Assembly (NCBI RefSeq): GCF_900113525.1
Contig: NZ_FOPP01000014.1
Span: forward strand, 38,496 to 102,495
Source of the DNA: Pedobacter insulae
GTDB lineage: Bacteria; Bacteroidota; Bacteroidia; Sphingobacteriales; Sphingobacteriaceae
DNA length: 64,000 bases
Direction: 5' to 3'
In this document: positions 37,091-45,842 of the stretch, piece after piece
Position numbering within the stretch: the stretch's first letter is position 1
Layout: each line of letters begins with the position of its first letter
The notes under the pieces: model-generated
What the model was told of the DNA's origin: nothing
The model's database searches: none
What the model saw: only the letters and a program-made list of their open reading frames with translations
Translations under genes and position numbers: made by a program

Positions 37091-37130
37091 TTTTAGCCCG
37101 ATTCGGCCCAATTTAGCCCAATTTAGCCCA
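37091..37130. repeat. four tandem 10-bp units (ATTTAGCCCA-like)
   Basis: Units start at 37091, 37101, 37111 and 37121; the last two are identical. It follows the 11-bp array after 17 bases. The period equals about one DNA turn, so both arrays could be protein-binding or slippage-prone regions. Confidence 0.75.
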
Positions 37131-37238
37131 AAAGTTCAGCCGAAAGTCCAATTCCGATAAGTTTGCCTTCATAATCATTACCGGTAAACAAGCGATTATG
37201 AACAAACAATTTTATTCACAATTTAAATTTTTAAAAAC

Positions 37239-37805
37239 ATGGCAAGATCAATTAACAACCCTATTATGCAGGGTGCAACGGGAAAAGTTGGAAAAATCAC
37301 TTTTCGCCGTACAATTTTCGGAACAGTAATGGCAAACATGCCCGATTACGAAAGAACCAAGGTGCCAACGGCAGACCAGCTGGCTTTTAGGCAGCGCTTT
37401 AAGCTAGGTACTCAGTACATAAAAGCTAGAATGGAAGATCCGCTTTTTAAAGAAAGGTATGCCGCCATCGCCAAGCCTGGTCGTAGTGCTTACACTACTG
37501 CTTTTGCAGACTTTATGAGTCCTCCTAAAATACATTTGTTGGATATCAGCCTTTACCAAGGCCAAATAGGAGATACCATTAGGGTAAATGCAACGGATAA
37601 TTTTGGAATCGAAACCGTACAGGTACAGATCAAGGATCTGGCCGGAGTGATAATCGAAACTGGCATAGCTACTTTTGATTTGCTTAGTGCAGATTTTACT
37701 TACTTGGCAGCAAGCGAAAATGCTAGTTTGGTAGGTTCTAAAATCGAGGTAACTGTTACCGACTTCAGTGGTGCTAAAACCATCCAGGAAGCAACTATTA
37801 TTTAA
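37239..37805 (+). CDS. conserved Bacteroidota protein, DUF6266-like N-terminus
   Basis: 188 residues, no signal peptide. The N-terminal 60 residues (GATGKVGKITFRRTIFGTV, then TADQLAFRQRFKLG) resemble the start of DUF6266-type proteins, where a GK.G...YR segment precedes a QxxxRxxF helix. The rest looks like an immunoglobulin-like beta domain (IRVNATDNFGIETVQVQI, VTVTDFSGAKTI). The role is unknown. Two short tandem-repeat arrays lie just upstream. A related small gene follows at 37865. Confidence 0.6.
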   Translation: MARSINNPIMQGATGKVGKITFRRTIFGTVMANMPDYERTKVPTADQLAFRQRFKLGTQYIKARMEDPLFKERYAAIAKPGRSAYTTAFADFMSPPKIHLLDISLYQGQIGDTIRVNATDNFGIETVQVQIKDLAGVIIETGIATFDLLSADFTYLAASENASLVGSKIEVTVTDFSGAKTIQEATII

Positions 37806-37864
37806 TTAACGGAGGGGCTGTGTAAAAGCAGCCCTTATTTATTTAACATTTAAAAACTACGAAA

Positions 37865-38059
37865 ATGGCAACTATCGATAAAAATACTTTTGATAAATTA
37901 CCCAAAAAAATACCTGGTTTTGTTATTTACAAAAGTGGAGACAAGTACATTATTAAGCTTAAACCACAGAAAAGTAGCAAGCCACCAAGTCCACTCCAAA
38001 TAGCGAATAGGAAGCGGTTTGCTGAAATGATGCTTAAACGATCAAAGGGTGAGGGTTAG
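37865..38059 (+). CDS. small protein related to the preceding gene's N-terminal region
   Basis: 64 residues, basic. It shows GFVIYKSGDKYIIKLKP followed by PSPLQIANRKRFAEM, the same layout (short beta hairpin, proline, QxxxRxxF helix) seen in residues 10-55 of the 37239 protein. I infer paralogy or a truncated relative. An open frame in another phase follows immediately (38080-38259), so the gene may have lost its 3' part by frameshift. Confidence 0.5.
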   Translation: MATIDKNTFDKLPKKIPGFVIYKSGDKYIIKLKPQKSSKPPSPLQIANRKRFAEMMLKRSKGEG

Positions 38060-38079
38060 GAACTACCAATGTTAATGAG

Positions 38080-38259
38080 GTGAAACAATTATTGATTGAA
38101 ACAGTTAACCACCTTGAAGCAGATCTGGAATCCAGATTATTTGTCAACTATGAGCCCTTTGAGTTACCCATCGGATTTCAAGTGAAAAATCATGTGCAGG
38201 CCTACAAGCCGCTAACTATCACGAAGCTGAGCACAGTGGGAAAATTTTTATATATTTAA
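38080..38259 (+). pseudogene. possible out-of-frame continuation of the 37865 gene
   Basis: A 59-codon open frame (GTG at 38080, TAA at 38257-38259), too short to be a confident gene. Upstream it stays open back to just inside the 37865 gene, one frame away. It encodes EADLESRLFVNYEPFELP and then a short beta-like tail. A single frameshift would join it to the preceding gene. No family was recognised. Confidence 0.3.
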
Positions 38260-38478
38260 AGCTGCTAAACAATAATGAAGTACATCAATAAAGACGCACA
38301 TCCAAAAATCAAGCAAACCACTGCCTTATCAAGCCTAGGTGGATAATACCAATATTACGTCCTTTTAAGATGGTTATTGTGAGAGTGCCTGATCCTCGTA
38401 TTCTCGTCTACTAATAATATTTTGCTCTCTTTGTGTAAGTTTTTTAAAATGCAAACAACTAATAGTGAAAAAACATAT

Positions 38479-38676
38479 ATGAGAACATTACTATTTTTGA
38501 TGGCTGTATCAATAAGCGCCACATCATGCGGACCGAATTCATCTCCAGAGAAGCGAATGAATATAAAGAATGAGGAAATTAGTCAAAAAATTGAAGTGAT
38601 TTTGAAGCAGCAAAAAATATTACGAGACAGTATATTAATCCTGAAAAAAGAAATAGACATCATCAAACATAAATAA
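38479..38676 (+). CDS. small lipoprotein with coiled coil
   Basis: 65 residues from the ATG at 38479 (the frame is open back to 38422, but the lipoprotein signal starts here). The acylated cysteine is near residue 17 (SATSCGP). The mature part is one amphipathic helix (EEISQKIEVILKQQKIL) likely to form a coiled coil. It precedes the ECF sigma gene by 54 bases on the same strand. It could be an accessory to that system, but this is not shown. Confidence 0.5.
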   Translation: MRTLLFLMAVSISATSCGPNSSPEKRMNIKNEEISQKIEVILKQQKILRDSILILKKEIDIIKHK

Positions 38677-38730
38677 GCATGGCTATGGAAAAGAATTTCA
38701 CGAAAGAATAGAGAACATCAAACATTAGTA

Positions 38731-39204
38731 ATGAGCGAAAGGGAATTTCTAACCATGATACAGGATAACCAGCGCATTATCCATAAGGTTTGCCGGATTT
38801 ACCGCGATAGCCCTGAAGACCGGGAAGATCTTTTTCAGGAGATTGTTTTCCAGCTTTGGCGGTCATATCCATCATTCCGCGGTGGATCTAAAAGTTCAAC
38901 CTGGCTTTATCGTGTTGCGCTGAACACAGCAATGGCATCATTCAGAAAAAATAAACCAAATGTTATTTCGGCCGAATATCTTCCGGATATACAATTCGAA
39001 GACATTAATTATGAAGGCAATGAAAGGCAGGAAAAGCTTCTTGCGAGTATCAGACAGTTAAGTGAACCAGATCGGGCACTGATTGCCTTATATCTTGATG
39101 AACTAAGTTATCAGCAAATTGCAGGAATACTGGGCATCAGTGAAAATAATGTTGGCGTAAAACTTAACAGGATAAAATTAAAGCTACAGAAACTAATAAA
39201 GTAA
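38731..39204 (+). CDS. ECF-type RNA polymerase sigma factor
   Basis: 157 residues. Region 2 (DREDLFQEIVFQLWRSYPSF, then SSTWLYRVALNTA) binds core polymerase and the -10 element. Region 4 (DELSYQQIAGILGISENNVG) is the HTH for the -35 element. Both are intact. It starts a two-gene unit with a membrane protein 3 bases downstream that probably acts as anti-sigma factor. The target promoters are unknown. Confidence 0.92.
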   Translation: MSEREFLTMIQDNQRIIHKVCRIYRDSPEDREDLFQEIVFQLWRSYPSFRGGSKSSTWLYRVALNTAMASFRKNKPNVISAEYLPDIQFEDINYEGNERQEKLLASIRQLSEPDRALIALYLDELSYQQIAGILGISENNVGVKLNRIKLKLQKLIK

Positions 39205-39207
39205 ATC

Positions 39208-39759
39208 ATGGAAATTGAAGAATTAAGAAAAGAGTGGCAAAGTATTAAGACGCCACAAATAGCGCTTGATCGAATTAAAGATATGACAATAGAAAAGAGC
39301 CACCCCGTGCTTAGTGGCATAAGGAAGCAACTTACCATAGAATTGATCGGTTGGTCAGCATTTCTTATTATTTGTTTTACTGGCTTAGATGCTGGTCAAA
39401 AACCGATCCTTGCCAATACTATATTGTTAATGGCAGTGGTTTTCCCAATGATTTTCAATATTTATGGTTATCGATTATCGAAGGAACTTATCGCAGGCCC
39501 AGACATAAGTTCATCACTGAAAAACCGAATTGGCTCCCTTAAGCGTTTTGCAATAATAAGTGTACTGCTAAGAATAATGTTAATTACCGGAGTTGGTTAC
39601 TTTTTCATATCCACCGTCAATATCACCCAAGGTAAGCTTATGTTGCTTGGAGCTGGGAGTATGTTTTTGATATTTCCCCTTTACATGTTGGTTCGGATCT
39701 GGACCAAAAGGATAGGTAAATTAAACGACACCCTTAGGTTGTTAAAAGAGCATAGCTAA
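39208..39759 (+). CDS. membrane protein, probable anti-sigma partner
   Basis: 183 residues with a soluble N-terminal 50 residues and four hydrophobic segments (about 49-67, 72-90, 112-131, 137-155). It has no zinc-binding HxxxCxxC motif of classic ZAS anti-sigma factors. Start position, 3 bases after the sigma gene, and topology with a cytosolic N-terminus fit a sigma-sequestering role. This is inference from context. Confidence 0.6.
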   Translation: MEIEELRKEWQSIKTPQIALDRIKDMTIEKSHPVLSGIRKQLTIELIGWSAFLIICFTGLDAGQKPILANTILLMAVVFPMIFNIYGYRLSKELIAGPDISSSLKNRIGSLKRFAIISVLLRIMLITGVGYFFISTVNITQGKLMLLGAGSMFLIFPLYMLVRIWTKRIGKLNDTLRLLKEHS

Positions 39760-39775
39760 TTTCCTAATACAAAAA

Positions 39776-39805
39776 ATCCAGACTTTGATGGTTCAAAGTC
39801 TGGAT
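39776..39805 (-). terminator. intrinsic terminator after tRNA-Leu
   Basis: Perfect 13-bp arms (39776-39788 and 39793-39805), 4-base loop, followed on the minus strand by six T residues. It lies 29 bases beyond the tRNA 3' end. It may also act, less well, on the plus-strand membrane-protein gene. Confidence 0.85.
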
Positions 39806-39834
39806 AATGCCTTTATCGGGCTTTCTTTCAATCG

Positions 39835-39914
39835 TACCCAGCGCCGGAGTCGAACCGGCACGGTTTCCCACAGGTGTTTGAGACCAGCGCGTCTACCAAT
39901 TCCGCCAGCTGGGC
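39835..39914 (-). tRNA. tRNA-Leu (anticodon CAA)
   Basis: 80 bases without encoded CCA. The acceptor stem pairs GCCCAGC with GCTGGGT (G-U at the end). The D-arm contains GGAATTGGTAGACGC. The anticodon loop CTCAAAC gives CAA, reading UUG. A class II long variable arm is present, and the T-arm is GCCGG TTCGACT CCGGC. One T-T mismatch occurs in the anticodon stem. Confidence 0.93.
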
Positions 39915-39974
39915 ATTTGCTTAATAGCGGGATGCAAATGTATTAAATAGGAGATGAATAAACAAGGTTTTTTT

Positions 39975-40646
39975 TTAATTCAAGTTAAACTTCTCATTAG
40001 CAACCTTTACCACATTGGACGTGGTAATGATAGCTACTATTAAAATGCCAATTACGATGGCTAAGGCAAATTGAATATTGGAGTATAGATTACTTCCAGA
40101 TACAAGTGTATTGGAATCCTTGATCAATTCTTCGCCTACATTACGTTGCAATTGCGTTAATTCGGTAAGCTTTTTGGCTATTTCATTAAATGAAGCATTA
40201 GTTTGCTGGATAAAATCTTCTTTATTGTTGATGGTTTGATCATTAAGCAAAATCTGTTCTATTTTATTATTTGCTTTTAATTGCGTTTTTAAATCTTCCA
40301 GATACTTTTTTTCTTGTGGTGTAAGGAACGTTTTTTCATATTTCGCTACCAATGAATTAATGTTGGCGTCATGAACGCCTAGTTTTTTGATCAGTTCTAC
40401 TCGGGAAACGGTCGATTTCTTTTCAATCATTGATTCAAGGAGATAGCGCTTTGCATATAGGTTTTCTGCCAAATAGAAGAGGTCGGTGGCAGGAATCAAG
40501 CGATCGTTATACATTGATATAAATGCATTATTCATTTCTTTAATGCTTTTATCTTCTAAAAGCCGAATTAAAATAGTGCAGGCCATTACGCCAAAAAGAA
40601 AGATGGCGATTTTTGATTTTTGTTTTACTGTGTGTTTAAATCCCAT
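39975..40646 (-). CDS. four-helix-bundle sensor-like membrane protein without output domain
   Basis: 223 residues. One TM helix near the N-terminus (about 13-28) and one near the C-terminus (about 190-212) enclose a helical domain like the 4HB_MCP_1 sensor of chemoreceptors (AENLYAKRYLLESMIEK is typical). After the second TM only 11 residues remain, so no HAMP, kinase or signalling domain exists. It ends a likely transcript with ybbP and ybbA-like genes (17-base gap). It could be a stand-alone periplasmic sensor or a degraded chemoreceptor. Confidence 0.6.
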   Translation of the reverse strand: MGFKHTVKQKSKIAIFLFGVMACTILIRLLEDKSIKEMNNAFISMYNDRLIPATDLFYLAENLYAKRYLLESMIEKKSTVSRVELIKKLGVHDANINSLVAKYEKTFLTPQEKKYLEDLKTQLKANNKIEQILLNDQTINNKEDFIQQTNASFNEIAKKLTELTQLQRNVGEELIKDSNTLVSGSNLYSNIQFALAIVIGILIVAIITTSNVVKVANEKFNLN

Positions 40647-40663
40647 AATGTGATTATTTATAG

Positions 40664-43198
40664 CTAGCCTTCTGTTCTCAAAATCTTAAGGGGCGGATGA
40701 TTTAATATTTTACGTGTACTCCAAAGCCCTGTAATTACTACCAATACCACCACGCCAACAAAAAGTAGTAGAATGGGGACAAGAGGAGGGCTAAAGTTTG
40801 ATTCGAAGCTGAACCGGGCTAATAGCCAACTTCCTGCTAATGCTAACATCAATCCGGCAGCGGTAGCTAGTGCGCCTAAAAAGAAATGCTCAATTGCATT
40901 AATTGCTAAGATCTGCTTACGACTGGCTCCCAAGGTCCGAAGTAAAATGCTTTCTCGGATCCGTTGATTTTTGCTTGTCCACACGGCCGACAACAATACA
41001 ATCCATCCAGTAACCATGCTAAACCCTGCCATAAAACGAATTACAAAGCCAATTTTATGAAGAATTTCATCTAATAGTTGCAATATCAATGCTAAATCAA
41101 TCACTGATACATTAGGGAATGCTCTTACTACTGCGCCCTGAAACTTGGCAGAGATTTCGTTTGATGGTACTTTAGTCATTAAAACATGAAACTGGGGAGC
41201 AGTTTCTAATACACCGGTCGGGAAAACAACCCTAAAATTGGTTTGCATCCTACTCCAGTTTACTTCCCTCAAACTGCCAACAACTGTAGGGATAAGCATT
41301 CCCTGTACGTTAAAAACAATTTTATCCTTCAGTTTAACATTAATACTTTTGGCATAACGCTCATCAAGTGAAACATAAATTGGAGCATTAGCACTTGCTT
41401 TGCCAGTCCAAACGCCAGCTACAACCTTTTCGGCAACGGTTAATGTATCTTGGTAAGTGGCTCTTAATTCCCCTCTAAATGCACGGGTTTGTGTGCTGTC
41501 CTTTCCTATTTTTTTACCATTAATTTCTTCAATGCGCATGGTTATAATAGGAACCTGGTTCATTAAGGGTAATTTATATGAGGTAGTGAGGTTAGCCAGG
41601 TCTTCTTTTTGGGTGGTTTGAATGTCGAATAACAACATGTTTGGCTGGTTTTCACTTGCCGAAAGGGTAACCCTGTTCATTAAAATGCCTTGTACAAAAA
41701 ATAAGGTGCAAATAAAAGTTGTTGAAAGGCCAATAGCGACTGTAAGCATTAATGTTTGGTTATTTGGCCGATAAAGATTGGCAAATCCTTGTCGCCATAA
41801 ATAGCTTAATGAAGCAGGCATTAATTTTCTCACCACGAACATCAGCAACTTAGAAAAAGCTACCAAAAGCAAGAATGCGATGAATATGCCACTGGTAAAG
41901 GCAATAGTTTGAACCAATGATTTCATCTGTAAGTAAGTAAAGCCCAGCACAAATATAACCATCAATGCATACACCAGCCATTTAAGGGGGTCTCTTTTAG
42001 CGGCAACATTCTCGAAAGAAGCCCTGATGGCATTTAGTGGTGAAATCTTTCTTACTCCTAATAAAGATGGTAATGCAAACAATACAGAGATTACCAGCCC
42101 TAACGCAATTCCTTGTAAAATGGCTATCCACGAAATTTGCATAGTCACCGTGATCGGCAAAAAATCTTTTAAGACAATTGGCAATAAGAACTGTACCAAT
42201 GTGCCTAATATTGCACCGAGCAACGCCCCAATTGAGCCAATTACCATAATTTGAATGAGATAAATCAGAAATGCGTCTTTAGCTTTTAACCCCAGACACC
42301 GTAAAGTGGCGATGGCTGCTAATTTTTCCTGGATATATACATGGATGGCACTCCCTACGCCTATACAGCCTAATAGTAATGCTATAAAGCCCGAAAGTGC
42401 CATGAATCGGCTCATGTCTCTAAACGATCTCCCAGTTTCTGCCTTTTTTGATTCTACTGTATCTATATCTAAACCTTCCTTTTCTAGTTGGGGCTCCAGC
42501 TTTTTGATCACAGCGTTTAAAGAATCAGCATTTTTATAGCGATAATAAAAACTATAGGTAATCCGACTTCCTATTTTAGTTAAGCCGGTTTCTTCTAAAT
42601 ATTTTAAGGGAATATAAACAGTAGGGGCAATAGTTGCCGATATGCCGGTTTGGCCGGGGGCTTTAATTAAAATTCCTGCAATTGCAAAAGTTAAGTCACC
42701 AATTTTGATTGAATCGCCAGGTTTGGCATTAAACTGAAGCATTAAAGTTTTATCAACTAGCGCATTTCTTCCATTTTGAAAGGTTTTGGCGGCAGTTGTG
42801 GGCGAACTCTCCATTGTACCGTAGAATGGATAGGCCCCGTTAAGTGCTTTGATTTGTACCAGACGACTTCCTTCGTTATCGATAAAATAAATCATCGATG
42901 CAAAACTCCGCTCTTGCGCACGTTCATCGCCCATAGTGGCCAGTTTGCTCTCCATGTTAGCGCTCACTGGTCGCCTGCTTTGAATGACCAAGTCGGCGCC
43001 AGTTAATTCTTTAGCTTGCTGGTCTATATCGCGTTGCAAATTATCCTTAAAAGAATATACTGCAACCAAGGCAGCAATACCTAAGACAATAGAAGAAATA
43101 AAGAGCAATAAGCGCGATTGATTTTTTCGGCTGTCTCGCCATGCCATTTTGAAGAGCCAGGCAGTGCTAACGGGTTGATAAGTGATTTTTTCAGGCAT
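40664..43198 (-). CDS. FtsX-type ABC transporter permease, YbbP-like
   Basis: 844 residues, similar to E. coli YbbP. It has an N-terminal TM helix, a long periplasmic MacB_PCD-like region, a three-TM FtsX block (about 265-390, LGCIGVGSAIHVYIQEKLAAIATLRCLG), then a second periplasmic segment and FtsX block near the C-terminus (ESILLRTLGASRKQIL). Its start overlaps the ATPase gene by 8 bases. Together with the adjacent esterase gene the order matches the ybbP-ybbA-tesA cluster of E. coli. The substrate of this exporter-like system is unknown. Confidence 0.9.
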   Translation of the reverse strand: MPEKITYQPVSTAWLFKMAWRDSRKNQSRLLLFISSIVLGIAALVAVYSFKDNLQRDIDQQAKELTGADLVIQSRRPVSANMESKLATMGDERAQERSFASMIYFIDNEGSRLVQIKALNGAYPFYGTMESSPTTAAKTFQNGRNALVDKTLMLQFNAKPGDSIKIGDLTFAIAGILIKAPGQTGISATIAPTVYIPLKYLEETGLTKIGSRITYSFYYRYKNADSLNAVIKKLEPQLEKEGLDIDTVESKKAETGRSFRDMSRFMALSGFIALLLGCIGVGSAIHVYIQEKLAAIATLRCLGLKAKDAFLIYLIQIMVIGSIGALLGAILGTLVQFLLPIVLKDFLPITVTMQISWIAILQGIALGLVISVLFALPSLLGVRKISPLNAIRASFENVAAKRDPLKWLVYALMVIFVLGFTYLQMKSLVQTIAFTSGIFIAFLLLVAFSKLLMFVVRKLMPASLSYLWRQGFANLYRPNNQTLMLTVAIGLSTTFICTLFFVQGILMNRVTLSASENQPNMLLFDIQTTQKEDLANLTTSYKLPLMNQVPIITMRIEEINGKKIGKDSTQTRAFRGELRATYQDTLTVAEKVVAGVWTGKASANAPIYVSLDERYAKSINVKLKDKIVFNVQGMLIPTVVGSLREVNWSRMQTNFRVVFPTGVLETAPQFHVLMTKVPSNEISAKFQGAVVRAFPNVSVIDLALILQLLDEILHKIGFVIRFMAGFSMVTGWIVLLSAVWTSKNQRIRESILLRTLGASRKQILAINAIEHFFLGALATAAGLMLALAGSWLLARFSFESNFSPPLVPILLLFVGVVVLVVITGLWSTRKILNHPPLKILRTEG

Positions 43199-43880
43199 GG
43201 ATTAACCTTTCGTCTGCGATAATGCTTCCCCCTTTAATTTTAACGATGCGGTTAGTGCGTGCTGCCAATTCATTGTCATGCGTAACAATTACTAAGGTAG
43301 TCCCTGCGTCTTTATTCAAATCAAACAAAAGTTTAATGATCCTTTCGCTTGTTTCTGCATCCAGATTGCCTGTTGGTTCATCGGCAAATAAAATGGCAGG
43401 TTGGTTAGAAAATGCTCTTGCGAGCGATACTCGTTGCTGTTCTCCCCCTGATAATTGGATGGGATAATGATGCGAGCGGCTTCCTAAACCAACTTTTTCT
43501 AACAGCCCCAAGGCAATTGTTTTACTGTTTTTAGCTCCTCTTAATTCTAGCGGCACCATTACATTTTCTAAAGCGGTTAGGGTGGGCAAGAGTTGAAAGT
43601 TTTGGAAAATGAATCCTACGTATTGATTGCGAACTGCTGCCCGTTCATCTTCATTGAGTTCATTTAGGGTAATTCCACTTAAGGCAACCGTCCCTGAGCT
43701 AGCACTATCTAAACCTGCACACAAGCCCAAGAGCGTGGTTTTTCCGCTTCCAGATGGTCCTGTAATGGCTAATGTTTCTCCCTTGGTAATGGACAAATCG
43801 ATTTGATCTAAAACGGTAAGGGTGTTGTTGGCGTTATGGTATGTTTTACTAACCTGCTTAATTTCTAGTATGGTTTCCAA
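43191..43880 (-). CDS. ABC transporter ATP-binding protein, YbbA/LolD-like
   Basis: 229 residues. Walker A is GPSGSGKTTLLGLC (about residue 40), the Q-loop is in FIFQNFQLLP, the signature is LSGGEQQRV (about 143) and Walker B is AILFADEPTGNLD (about 163). The H-loop is TLVIVTHD. It powers the FtsX-type permease whose gene it overlaps by 8 bases. The divergent neighbour is the TesA-like esterase. Confidence 0.93.
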   Translation of the reverse strand: METILEIKQVSKTYHNANNTLTVLDQIDLSITKGETLAITGPSGSGKTTLLGLCAGLDSASSGTVALSGITLNELNEDERAAVRNQYVGFIFQNFQLLPTLTALENVMVPLELRGAKNSKTIALGLLEKVGLGSRSHHYPIQLSGGEQQRVSLARAFSNQPAILFADEPTGNLDAETSERIIKLLFDLNKDAGTTLVIVTHDNELAARTNRIVKIKGGSIIADERLIHA

Positions 43881-43983
43881 TGGTTGCTTGTTTAAGTTTT
43901 AGCTATATTTGAACGCAAACAGTAATGCCTGTTTGTTGTTAAAGATAATTGATTTTACCATTTTAGAGACTAAAAAATTAGCT

Positions 43984-44658
43984 ATGTTACAAAAACATGT
44001 GTTTTGTCTGATTGTTTTAAGTGCCTTATTTGCAGCTTGTGGAAGCGAAAAAAATAACGGACAGGAAGCTGCGGATAGTAATGCGGTAGTTACGAATGAT
44101 ACTATTTCAAATAAGAATATCTTATTTTTTGGCACCAGTTTAACTGCAGGAATGGGATTGGATCCATCAGAGGCTTATCCGGCGTTGATTCAAAACCGTA
44201 TTGATTCTTTAAAACTTCCGTATAATGTAATTAATGGGGGTTTAAGTGGCGAAACATCTGCTGCTGGCAAGGGTAGGATAGATTGGCTATTAAAGCAACC
44301 TATTGCTGTTTTTGTATTAGAGCTTGGCGCTAACGACGGTTTGCGTGGTATTAAAGTAACTGAAACGACTAAAAATCTGCAATCTATTATTGATAAGGTA
44401 AGGGCGAAATATCCTGAGGCTAAAATGGTTTTAGCAGGAATGCAGGTACCACCGAATATGGGTAATCCGTATGCCAGCGATTTTAAAAACATGTTTCCTA
44501 CTTTGGCCAAAAATAACAATATGGTGCTTGTACCATTCTTATTGGAGAACGTAGGAGGAGTGCCAAAGTTAAATCAGCCAGATGGGATCCATCCAACTGC
44601 GGAAGGAGCCAAGATTTTAGCAGACAATGTATGGCTTAAGCTGAAAGGGATTTTGTAA
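43984..44658 (+). CDS. tesA: TesA-like SGNH esterase/lysophospholipase, lipoprotein
   Basis: 224 residues from the ATG at 43984; the open frame back to 43909 precedes the signal sequence. Lipoprotein cysteine near residue 19 (FAACGS). SGNH blocks are ILFFGTSLTAGMGL (nucleophile serine; GTSL in place of GDSL), NGGLSGETSAAG, LGANDGLRGI and the catalytic DGIHPTAEG. It would hydrolyse acyl esters in the periplasm. Divergent from the ybbA-like gene, as tesA is in E. coli. Confidence 0.88.
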   Translation: MLQKHVFCLIVLSALFAACGSEKNNGQEAADSNAVVTNDTISNKNILFFGTSLTAGMGLDPSEAYPALIQNRIDSLKLPYNVINGGLSGETSAAGKGRIDWLLKQPIAVFVLELGANDGLRGIKVTETTKNLQSIIDKVRAKYPEAKMVLAGMQVPPNMGNPYASDFKNMFPTLAKNNNMVLVPFLLENVGGVPKLNQPDGIHPTAEGAKILADNVWLKLKGIL

Positions 44659-45786
44659 TTAAACTTTTTTCATCGTTCCCGATTTTGTGCTTATGGGATC
44701 TTTTTTTCTAAAACGGGGAACGGTTAAGGGGCTTTTAGCGGGTCTCTCGTCGCCCAGCAAAACACCCCATTGCTTAAATTGAGCTGAGCGATCAAAAATG
44801 ATTTTAAGTACGGCAATAATTGGGAGGGAGAGAAACATCCCTGCGACACCGGCAATTGCGCCGCCCATTAATACACCAAGGATTGAAAACAAGGCGTTTA
44901 TTTTTACTTTTGAACCAACGATACGCGGCATCAGGATATTGTTATCTATAAATTGAACTACGGCAATAACACCGAGCACGGTAATTACCGGCCACATTTC
45001 TGTTGAGGAAGTAAGCGTTAACAATACGCCAATTAAGTTACCGATTAATGCACCTACGTAGGGAATGAGGTTTAAAATTGCGAATATTACCCCAATTAGC
45101 AACGCATGTTTAATGCCGATGATCAATAGAATACCTCCGAGTAAGACTGTCATATAAGTAACTTGGATTAGCAAGCCTACCAAATAACTTTTAATAATGG
45201 ATTCTGTTTCATAAACTACCTCTTTCACCTTAGGATGATCGTCGGTTTTGAACCACATAAAACTAAAGCGTAATAAAATATCTTTGTAAAAGAGGATCAG
45301 GTAAATGTAGATCGGCAAAAGGCCGACAAAGACAAAAACCCCGCTTAAGGTTACCGCTGCGCCACTTGCCGCTTTGCCGCCCATCGATAGTATGTCGTCG
45401 CTTTTTTCTTTTAGGAATGCGGTTTGTTTAGAAGTTTCTATACCGGTTAACTGACTTACCCATTGTTGTAGCGACTGCAAATGGTTGTTCACATTTTCTT
45501 TTATCTGCGGAAAATCATCTACTAAAAGACCAATTTGGGCCGAGAAGAACCATATTATTCCTGCAATGAAAATGAGCATAAATAAGATGGGGAGTATGAT
45601 TGCAAGTGCTTCTGGAAACTTCTTTTTAATTAAAAACCGGTAAATGGGTAACAGCATAATGCTGAGAAAGAAAGCCATAATAATAGGCATGATGATATCC
45701 CTTCCCACTACCAAAATGGTAACAATGAGTACTATCCCTAATAATTCTATCGATCTTTTTACGGTGAGCGGTAACTGATTAGTCAT
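44659..45786 (-). CDS. AI-2E family transporter
   Basis: 375 residues with about eight TM helices in the paired arrangement of the PerM/AI-2E family. The conserved GVIFAILNLIPYVGALIGN block (about residue 235) and VGSKVKINALFSILGVLMGG are present. Some members export AI-2 or drive Na+/H+ exchange; the substrate here is unknown. Its stop directly abuts the stop of the convergent esterase gene (0 bases between). Confidence 0.88.
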   Translation of the reverse strand: MTNQLPLTVKRSIELLGIVLIVTILVVGRDIIMPIIMAFFLSIMLLPIYRFLIKKKFPEALAIILPILFMLIFIAGIIWFFSAQIGLLVDDFPQIKENVNNHLQSLQQWVSQLTGIETSKQTAFLKEKSDDILSMGGKAASGAAVTLSGVFVFVGLLPIYIYLILFYKDILLRFSFMWFKTDDHPKVKEVVYETESIIKSYLVGLLIQVTYMTVLLGGILLIIGIKHALLIGVIFAILNLIPYVGALIGNLIGVLLTLTSSTEMWPVITVLGVIAVVQFIDNNILMPRIVGSKVKINALFSILGVLMGGAIAGVAGMFLSLPIIAVLKIIFDRSAQFKQWGVLLGDERPAKSPLTVPRFRKKDPISTKSGTMKKV

Positions 45787-45842
45787 GTTGGTAGGTTTTT
45801 AGCTTTAAACACTAATTTAGGTATTTTGTAGTGTTTAACCTC

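Noticed and set aside
37199..37330. Short ATG frame overlapping the start of the 37239 gene, considered as a leader peptide
   Set aside because: It runs deep into the downstream gene in another frame, with no attenuator-like hairpins or regulatory codon runs.
39835..39914. tRNA-Leu considered as an integration site for the 37-39 kb accessory patch
   Set aside because: No repeat of the tRNA 3' end was found on the other side of the patch and no integrase is nearby.
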